A stretch of 64,000 nt of DNA. It comes from Streptomyces sp. Alt3 (GTDB lineage: Bacteria > Actinomycetota > Actinomycetes > Streptomycetales > Streptomycetaceae). The stretch spans positions 4,588,001-4,652,000 of the forward strand of contig NZ_CP120983.1 of NCBI RefSeq assembly GCF_030719215.1. Direction: 5' to 3'. The notes beneath the pieces are model-generated. The model saw nothing but the letters and a program-made list of their open reading frames with translations. It was not told where the DNA came from and did not search any database. This document shows positions 58,930 through 64,000 of this stretch, piece after piece. Each line of letters starts with the position of its first letter. Position 1 is the first letter of the stretch. Both the position numbers and the translations under genes were made by a program.

Positions 58930-59574
58930 GTGAGTGCAGTGAAGAGCAAACGGATGCCGCGCGCGGTGCGTGAGCAGCAGATGATGGACGCGGCCGTGCG
59001 GACGTTCGCGCAGCGCGGGTACCGGGCCGCTTCGATGGACGAGATCGCGGAACTGGCCGGTGTGTCCAAGCCCTTGGTCTATCTGTACCTGAACTCCAAG
59101 GAGGAGCTCTTCACCGCGTGCATCCGCCGCGAGTCGAAAGCGCTGGTGGAAGCCGTGCAGGCGGGGGTGGAGCCGGGGATTCCCGCTGACCGGCAACTGT
59201 GGTCGGGGCTGCGGGCGTTCTTCACGCACACGGCGGAGAACCCGGACGGCTGGGCGGTGCTGCACCAGCAGGCGAGCTCGCACGGGGAGCCGTTCGTCAG
59301 CGAGGTGGGGGTGCTGCGCAAGGAGATCGTTGCGTTCGTGACGGGTCTGATCGGTGCGGCGGCGCGTGAGGCGCACCGTGATCCCGCGCTGCCCGACCGG
59401 GATGTGACGGGGCTCGCGCAGGCGCTGGTGGGGGCGGCGGAGGCGCTCGCCGGATGGGCGAACGTCACTCCCGGCGTCTCGGCCAAGGAGGCCGCCACCA
59501 CCTTGATGAACTTCTCCTGGGCGGGGCTGGAGAACCTCATGCACGGGCGCGGCTGGCAGTCCCGGGGGGAATGA
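58930..59574 (+). CDS. TetR family transcriptional regulator
   Basis: This 214-residue repressor has the HTH region QQMMDAAVRTFAQRGYRAAS, then MDEIAELAGVSKPLVYLYLNSK, and a ligand domain of the fatty-acid type (WSGLRAFFTHTAENPDGWAVLHQQ). GGGAGGG nine bases upstream supports the GTG start. It converges on the MaoC gene with a 4-base gap. Candidates for its targets are the divergent lipase and the lipid genes at 59579-63096. Confidence 0.92.
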   Translation: MSAVKSKRMPRAVREQQMMDAAVRTFAQRGYRAASMDEIAELAGVSKPLVYLYLNSKEELFTACIRRESKALVEAVQAGVEPGIPADRQLWSGLRAFFTHTAENPDGWAVLHQQASSHGEPFVSEVGVLRKEIVAFVTGLIGAAAREAHRDPALPDRDVTGLAQALVGAAEALAGWANVTPGVSAKEAATTLMNFSWAGLENLMHGRGWQSRGE

Positions 59575-59578
59575 GGGG

Positions 59579-60418
59579 TCACTCCTCCCGGGTCACGCTG
59601 CCGGTGAGGTGGACGCGGCTGCCGCCGCGCACCTGGAAGGCGGTGCCGTCGGCGGCGTAGGTGACGGTGGAGGGCAGCGGGACGGGTGCCCTGAAGTCCG
59701 CCCGCACGGAACGGATCCGGCACGGTCCGCCCGTTACGGTCCCGCTCCCGGCCTCCGCCAGGCAGCGGGCGACGGTCCACATGCCGTGCGCGATGTGCCG
59801 GGGGAAGCCGAAGAGCCGTGCCGTCACGGGGTGCAGGTGGATGGGGTTCCGGTCGCCCGAGGCGGCGCCGTAGCGCCGGCCCAGGTCCGCGGGGAGCCGC
59901 CACTCGGCCACGGCGGGCAGCTCCGGCGGTGAGGCCGGGGGCGCCGACGGTGGTGTCGTCGTTCCCGTCGCGTGCCGCGACAGATAGCCGCTGCGGGACT
60001 CCCAGACGAGGCGGCCCGCGAGGCGTGCCTCGGTCACCATCGTGACCTCGGTGCCGCGGCGGTGGGGCGTCAGCCCGTCGGCGTACACGGTGATTTCGAG
60101 TGCGTCCGTGGGGTGCAGCGCCCGGTGGGCGGTGATCTCGATCCAGGTGTGGACCAGTCCCAGCACCGGCAGCGGGAAGTCGCGGGCCGTCATCAGCCGC
60201 ATGGCGGCCGGGAAGCCCAGCACGTGCGGGTAGGTGATCGGCAGCGGTCCCGACTCGGCGAAACCGCACACCCTGCTGTACGCGGCGAGGGGGCCGGGAG
60301 CGATGCGTCCGGGCGGGAGCACCTCGCGGCCGGCGGGCAGCGCGGCGTCGGGCCGCCCCGCCCGCTTGAACGGGGAGGTGACGGCCCCGCGGACGAGGGA
60401 GAGGCTCAGGCCGGTCAT
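59579..60418 (-). CDS. MaoC-type acyl dehydratase (HtdX-like)
   Basis: This is a 279-residue double hot-dog hydratase. The catalytic motif YGAASGDRNPIHLHPVTARL at about 185-204, followed by FGFPRHIAHGMW, supplies the Asp and His of R-specific enoyl-thioester hydratases. It follows the FabG gene by three bases, so the two are co-transcribed. The same order, MaoC and high-molecular-weight FabG divergent from a thiolase, occurs in Mycobacterium tuberculosis (htdX, fabG4, fadA2). Confidence 0.9.
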   Translation of the reverse strand: MTGLSLSLVRGAVTSPFKRAGRPDAALPAGREVLPPGRIAPGPLAAYSRVCGFAESGPLPITYPHVLGFPAAMRLMTARDFPLPVLGLVHTWIEITAHRALHPTDALEITVYADGLTPHRRGTEVTMVTEARLAGRLVWESRSGYLSRHATGTTTPPSAPPASPPELPAVAEWRLPADLGRRYGAASGDRNPIHLHPVTARLFGFPRHIAHGMWTVARCLAEAGSGTVTGGPCRIRSVRADFRAPVPLPSTVTYAADGTAFQVRGGSRVHLTGSVTREE

Positions 60419-60421
60419 GGG

Positions 60422-61744
60422 TCAGGCCCCCAGCAGGCTCTGGCCGCAGACCCGCACGATCTGGCCGTTGACGGCGCCGGACGCGGGCTGGGCGAACCAC
60501 GCGGTGGTCTCGGCGACGTCGACCGGGAGCCCGCCCTGCGACAGGGAGTTCATCCGGCGTCCGGCCTCCCGGATGAAGAGGGGCACGGCGGCCGTCATCT
60601 TCGTCTCGATGAAGCCGGGCGCGACGGCGTTGACGGTGACGCCGTGTTCGGCGGCGGCGCGCGGGGCCAGCGAGCGGACCAGGCCGATGATGCCGGCCTT
60701 GCTGGCCGCGTAGTTGGTCTGGCCGTTGTTGCCCGCGATCCCGGCGATGGAGGCGGTGGCGACGATCCGGCCGCCCCGGTTGACCGTGCCCGCCTTCAGG
60801 AGCGCGTCCGTCGTGCGCAGGACGCTGTCCAGGTTGACGTCGATGACCGAGGCCCAGCGGTCCGCCGGCATGTTGGCGAGCCGGCGGTCGCGTGTGATGC
60901 CGGCGTTGTGGACGAGGACGTCCAGGCCGTCGGGTGCCGCCGCGGCGATCAGGTCGGCGGCGTCGGGTGCGGTGATGTCCAGCGGCAGGGCGGTGGCGCC
61001 CAGACGGTCGGCGGTGCGTACGAGTTCCTCCTGGGCCTGCGGGACGTCCAGGCAGATGACCCGGGCGCCGTCCCGGGCGAGTACGGAGGCGACGGACGCC
61101 CCGATGCCGCGTGCCGCGCCGGTGACCAGGGCGGTGCGTCCGTACAGGGGCGCCGCCCAGTCGGTGACCTCGCCGGGGGCGTCGGCGGTGAGCTGGACGA
61201 CCTGGCCGCTGACGTACGCGGAGCGGGGGGACAGCAGGAAGCGCAGCGTGGATTCGGCCGAGGCGGCGTCCGCACCGGGGGCGAGCCGCACCAACTGCGC
61301 GGTGGCGCCCCGGCCGAGCTCCTTGCCGAGCGAGCGTACGAACCCTTCCAGTGCCTGCTGGGCCGCGGCCTGGTGGTGGTCGTCGGGCGAGGGCGCGGTG
61401 CCGAGGACGACGACCCGGCCTCCACCGGCGAGCGACCGTACGACGGGGTGGAGAGCGGCGTGCACGTCGGCGAGGCCGGCGGCCGTGGTGACGCCGGTGG
61501 CGTCCAGGACGACGGCGACGGGGCGTTCGGCCCGGGTGGTGACCTTCAGGCCGGTCGCGGCGAGCACCGGGCCGAGCGTGTCCGCGTGGGTGGAGTCACC
61601 TGCCGTGAGGTGCAGCAACGGCCCTTCGAGGGCAGGGGTCTCCAGGGTCCAGCGGCGGAGCGGCGCGGGCTGGGGCAGGCCGAGCCTGCGACTCAGGAAA
61701 CGGCCGGGTGCGGTGCCGGTGAAGTGCAGATAGCGGTCGGCCAT
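60422..61744 (-). CDS. High-molecular-weight 3-oxoacyl-ACP/CoA reductase (FabG4-like)
   Basis: This 440-residue protein has a degenerate N-terminal Rossmann-like half of about 200 residues and a complete C-terminal SDR half: ALVTGAARGIGASVA for NADP(H), NAGITRDR, and S...NYAASKAG with the catalytic Tyr and Lys. The two-domain layout is that of FabG4. It should interconvert 3-oxoacyl and 3-hydroxyacyl thioesters. The start is divergent from the thiolase gene across a palindromic site. Confidence 0.93.
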   Translation of the reverse strand: MADRYLHFTGTAPGRFLSRRLGLPQPAPLRRWTLETPALEGPLLHLTAGDSTHADTLGPVLAATGLKVTTRAERPVAVVLDATGVTTAAGLADVHAALHPVVRSLAGGGRVVVLGTAPSPDDHHQAAAQQALEGFVRSLGKELGRGATAQLVRLAPGADAASAESTLRFLLSPRSAYVSGQVVQLTADAPGEVTDWAAPLYGRTALVTGAARGIGASVASVLARDGARVICLDVPQAQEELVRTADRLGATALPLDITAPDAADLIAAAAPDGLDVLVHNAGITRDRRLANMPADRWASVIDVNLDSVLRTTDALLKAGTVNRGGRIVATASIAGIAGNNGQTNYAASKAGIIGLVRSLAPRAAAEHGVTVNAVAPGFIETKMTAAVPLFIREAGRRMNSLSQGGLPVDVAETTAWFAQPASGAVNGQIVRVCGQSLLGA

Positions 61745-61771
61745 TGTCTGGACTCCTGCTCGGTCGTAGAT

Positions 61772-61785
61772 TTACTCCAGAGTAA
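61772..61785. promoter_or_regulatory. TTACTC-N2-GAGTAA operator between FabG and thiolase genes
   Basis: TTACTCCAGAGTAA is an inverted repeat with perfect 6-base arms, followed by a further half-site GGTTACTC. It lies in an AT-rich 74-base divergent region. The form resembles TetR-family sites controlling fatty-acid genes; the TetR at 58930 is the nearest candidate. Confidence 0.6.
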
Positions 61786-61818
61786 GGTTACTCAAGGGTC
61801 AGGAGTTGTCGAGATGAG

Positions 61819-63096
61819 TTGGTCGATTTGATCCCCCTCGCACTTCCGCAGCCGCGCAGGGTCGCGGTCATCGGCGGCAGTCGTATTCCGTTCGCCCGCT
61901 CCGACGGCCCGTACGCGCGGGCGTCCAACCAGGACATGCTGACCGCCGCGCTGGACGGTCTCGTCGAGCGCTTCGGCCTGCGGGGGCAGCAGGTCGGCGA
62001 GTTCGTGGCCGGCGCCGTCCTCAAGCACAGCCGGGACTTCAACCTGGCCCGTGAGACCGTCCTCGGCTCCGCCCTCGACCCGCGTACCCCCGCCTACGAC
62101 ATCCAGCAGGCGTGCGGCACCGGGCTCCAGGCCGTCGTCGCCGCCGCCAACAAGATCGCACTCGGCGCGGTCGACTCGGCGATCGCGGGCGGCGCGGACA
62201 CCACGAGCGACGCGCCGCTCGGCGTCAACGACCGGCTGCGCAGGATCCTGCTGGAGGCCCGCCGGGCCCGGTCGACGGGCGCCCGGATCAAGGCGCTGGC
62301 CGCGGTCCGCCCCAGCCACCTCGTCCCGGACATCCCGCGCAACGCCGAGCCCCGTACCGGCCTTTCGATGGGCGAGCACGCGGCGGTCACGGCCCGGAAG
62401 TGGGGAGTGGCCCGCGAGGACCAGGACCTGCTGGCGGCGACCAGTCACCAGCGGCTCGCCGCGGCGTACGAACGCGGTTTCCTGGACGACCTCGTCGTAC
62501 CCCACCTCGGTCTGGAACGCGACCAGAACCTGCGCCCCGGTTCCACGGTGGAGAAACTCGCCACGCTGAAGCCGGTGTTCGGCGCGGATCACCCCGACGC
62601 GACGATGACCGCGGGCAATTCGACACCGCTCACCGACGGTGCCGCCACCGTGCTCCTGGCGAGCGAGGAGTGGGCCGAGGCGCGCGGCCTGGAGCCGCTT
62701 GCCTATCTGTCGTTGTACGAGACGGCCGCGGTTGACTACGTCGCCGGTGAGGAAGGGCTGCTGATGGCGCCGGCCCACGCGGTGCCGCGCATGCTGGAGC
62801 GTGCCGGGCTGACCGTGGAGGACTTCGACCTCTTCGAGATCCATGAGGCCTTCGCCTCCCAGGTCCTCGCGACCCTCGCCGCCTGGGAGGAGCAGGGCCT
62901 CGCGCCCGTCGACAGGGACAAGCTGAACGTGGCCGGGTCGTCCCTCGCCACCGGGCACCCCTTCGCCGCGACGGGCGCACGGATCGTGGCGACCCTGGCC
63001 AAGCTCCTCGCGGAGCGGGACGCCCCGGGCAGGGGCCTGATCTCGGTCTGTGCCGCGGGCGGCCAGGGGGTCACCGCCATCCTGGAACGCCCCTGA
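61819..63096 (+). CDS. Acetyl-CoA C-acyltransferase (thiolase, FadA2/FadI-like)
   Basis: This is a degradative-type thiolase of about 425 residues. IQQACGTGLQA holds the acylated Cys, EIHEAFASQ the His, and CAAGGQG the second Cys near the C-terminus. VAVIGGSRIPFARSDGPY is a typical start region. The first codon is uncertain: TTG at 61819 or 61828 is possible. It runs divergent from the FabG/MaoC operon and upstream of an acyl-CoA ligase, so the group can process beta-oxo acyl chains. Confidence 0.92.
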   Translation: MVDLIPLALPQPRRVAVIGGSRIPFARSDGPYARASNQDMLTAALDGLVERFGLRGQQVGEFVAGAVLKHSRDFNLARETVLGSALDPRTPAYDIQQACGTGLQAVVAAANKIALGAVDSAIAGGADTTSDAPLGVNDRLRRILLEARRARSTGARIKALAAVRPSHLVPDIPRNAEPRTGLSMGEHAAVTARKWGVAREDQDLLAATSHQRLAAAYERGFLDDLVVPHLGLERDQNLRPGSTVEKLATLKPVFGADHPDATMTAGNSTPLTDGAATVLLASEEWAEARGLEPLAYLSLYETAAVDYVAGEEGLLMAPAHAVPRMLERAGLTVEDFDLFEIHEAFASQVLATLAAWEEQGLAPVDRDKLNVAGSSLATGHPFAATGARIVATLAKLLAERDAPGRGLISVCAAGGQGVTAILERP

Positions 63097-63154
63097 CCCC
63101 TGAGACCCGCAGTCGCATCCGTACGTGAACGAACCCGCGCACCCAGCAGCCGCC

Positions 63155-63188
63155 CCGGCGCCGGGCCCAGGGACGGGCCCGGCGCCGG
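63155..63188 (+). terminator. Hairpin between thiolase and acyl-CoA ligase genes
   Basis: CCGGCGCCGGGCCC and its exact complement form 14-base arms around a 6-base loop. It may end the thiolase transcript or act as an intercistronic hairpin, because the ligase gene starts 22 bases later. Confidence 0.6.
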
Positions 63189-63210
63189 ACCCCATGTCGA
63201 GGAGCCGCTC

Positions 63211-64000
63211 GTGTCCACGCCCGCCGCCGTATCCGCCGCGCCCGCCGTTCCCGTCCTGGTCGAGCCGACCAAGGTCAGGGGGGCCGACGGGGCCGTACGT
63301 GAAGTGTCCGTGCCGCCGCTCGCACCCGTCGTGCGGAGCGGCTCACTCGCCGAGATCCCCTTCGACAACGCCCGGGAGGCCCCGTCCGAGGCGGTCCTCA
63401 GCCGTAAGCAGTCCGACGGCACCTGGCAGGACGTGACCGCCGCCGAGTTCGCCGCGGAGGTCCAGGCCGTCGCCAAGGGACTGATAGCGGAGGGGCTGCG
63501 GAGCGGTGACCGGATCGCGATCATGGCCCGTACGACCTACGAGTGGACGCTGCTCGATTTCGCCTCCTGGGCGGCCGGGCTGGTCACCGTGCCCGTCTAC
63601 CCCACGTCCTCGGCCTTCCAGACGCGCTGGATCCTCCAGGACTCCGGGGCCGTCGCCTGCGCCGTGGAGACGAAGGAGCAGGGTCGGCTGGTCAGCCAGG
63701 AGCGACAGCAACTCGGGGACCTCGCGCACCTCTGGCAGTTCGACACCGGTGCCCTGGGCCGGCTGAAGACGCTCGGCAAGGACATACCGGACGCGCTCGT
63801 CGCCGCCCGCCGTGCAGCTCTCGAACCCGGCAGCCCCGCCACCCTCATCTACACCTCGGGCACCACGGGCCGGCCCAAGGGCTGCGCCCTGACCCACGGC
63901 AACTTCTTCGCCGAGGTCGACAACGCCATCGAGCTGCTCCACCCGGTCTTCAAGTCGGTGTCGAAGTACCCGGCGTCCACGCTGCTCTTCCTGCCCCTCT
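63211..64000 (+). CDS. Long-chain acyl-CoA ligase, 3'-truncated by window edge
   Basis: A GTG with GAGGAG six bases upstream opens a frame that stays open to the last base; 263 residues are visible. It is an AMP-forming ligase: SRKQSDGTWQDVTAAEFAAE near the start, MARTTYEWTLLDFASWAAG, then the P-loop-like LIYTSGTTGRPKGCALTHGN. It activates fatty acids to acyl-CoA via acyl-AMP. Its position after the thiolase supports a role in fatty-acid use. Confidence 0.9.
   Translation, partial: MSTPAAVSAAPAVPVLVEPTKVRGADGAVREVSVPPLAPVVRSGSLAEIPFDNAREAPSEAVLSRKQSDGTWQDVTAAEFAAEVQAVAKGLIAEGLRSGDRIAIMARTTYEWTLLDFASWAAGLVTVPVYPTSSAFQTRWILQDSGAVACAVETKEQGRLVSQERQQLGDLAHLWQFDTGALGRLKTLGKDIPDALVAARRAALEPGSPATLIYTSGTTGRPKGCALTHGNFFAEVDNAIELLHPVFKSVSKYPASTLLFLPL

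Overview
The window is high-GC actinobacterial chromosome, almost certainly Streptomyces. Support comes from GC-rich codons with strong third-position G/C, frequent GTG starts, ATGA and GTGA stop/start overlaps, several genes preceded only by a -10 box (probably leaderless), DUF3558 and DUF4232 lipoproteins, a DUF2637 protein, the XRE(DUF5753)/DUF6879 regulator pair, an ECF41 sigma factor and the futalosine menaquinone pathway. No rRNA, tRNA, CRISPR array, complete insertion sequence or prophage was seen.

Layout. 1-8.3 kb: a truncated hypothetical gene, a DUF4097/ABC-exporter operon behind a perfect palindrome, a DUF4232 lipoprotein, a 29-residue membrane peptide, a membrane-anchored XRE protein, and an ECF41 sigma factor divergent from an AhpD-like gene. 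8.4-20 kb: argS, class I lysS, a DUF2637 protein, two DUF3558 lipoproteins, rtcB, a secreted tripeptidyl aminopeptidase-like hydrolase, an SDR and a YnfA-type protein. 20-28 kb: an FAD monooxygenase/TetR pair separated by a five-site operator array, a Mut7-C protein, AraC with a TIGR03086 protein, and MerR with a SulP transporter. 28.7-33.2 kb: a partner-switching signalling cluster of SpoIIE phosphatase, B12-binding protein, three STAS proteins and one anti-sigma ATPase.

34-51 kb is rich in genes for respiration and haem: hemL, a phosphatase, the cytochrome c maturation operon (resA-like, ccdA-like, resB, ccsB) and the late menaquinone genes mqnL, mqnP, mqnM and mqnE. It also holds a MarR-controlled DJ-1/aldehyde dehydrogenase operon. 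51-54 kb holds a GNAT, a DUF4229 protein and a DAACS symporter preceded by a Cys-rich leader peptide. 53.8-57.5 kb is accessory: an HD-hydrolase gene remnant, a regulator triad, three very small genes and a PIMT-like methyltransferase, which together look like a small RiPP locus. 57.5-64 kb ends in lipid metabolism: a secreted lipase-like hydrolase, TetR, MaoC dehydratase, high-molecular-weight FabG, a divergent thiolase and the start of an acyl-CoA ligase.

The strongest leads for undescribed biology are four. First, a 41-residue peptide gene overlaps a PIMT-like methyltransferase (56255-57480). Second, a stand-alone B12 protein carries a CarH-type W-x9-EH motif and is translationally coupled to a SpoIIE phosphatase and an anti-sigma antagonist (28669-31824). 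Third, a predicted leaderless cysteine leader peptide precedes a transporter (52143-53772). Fourth, the array of overlapping 16-bp operators at 22568-22667. All functional calls rest on reading the sequence and family knowledge; no database search was run.
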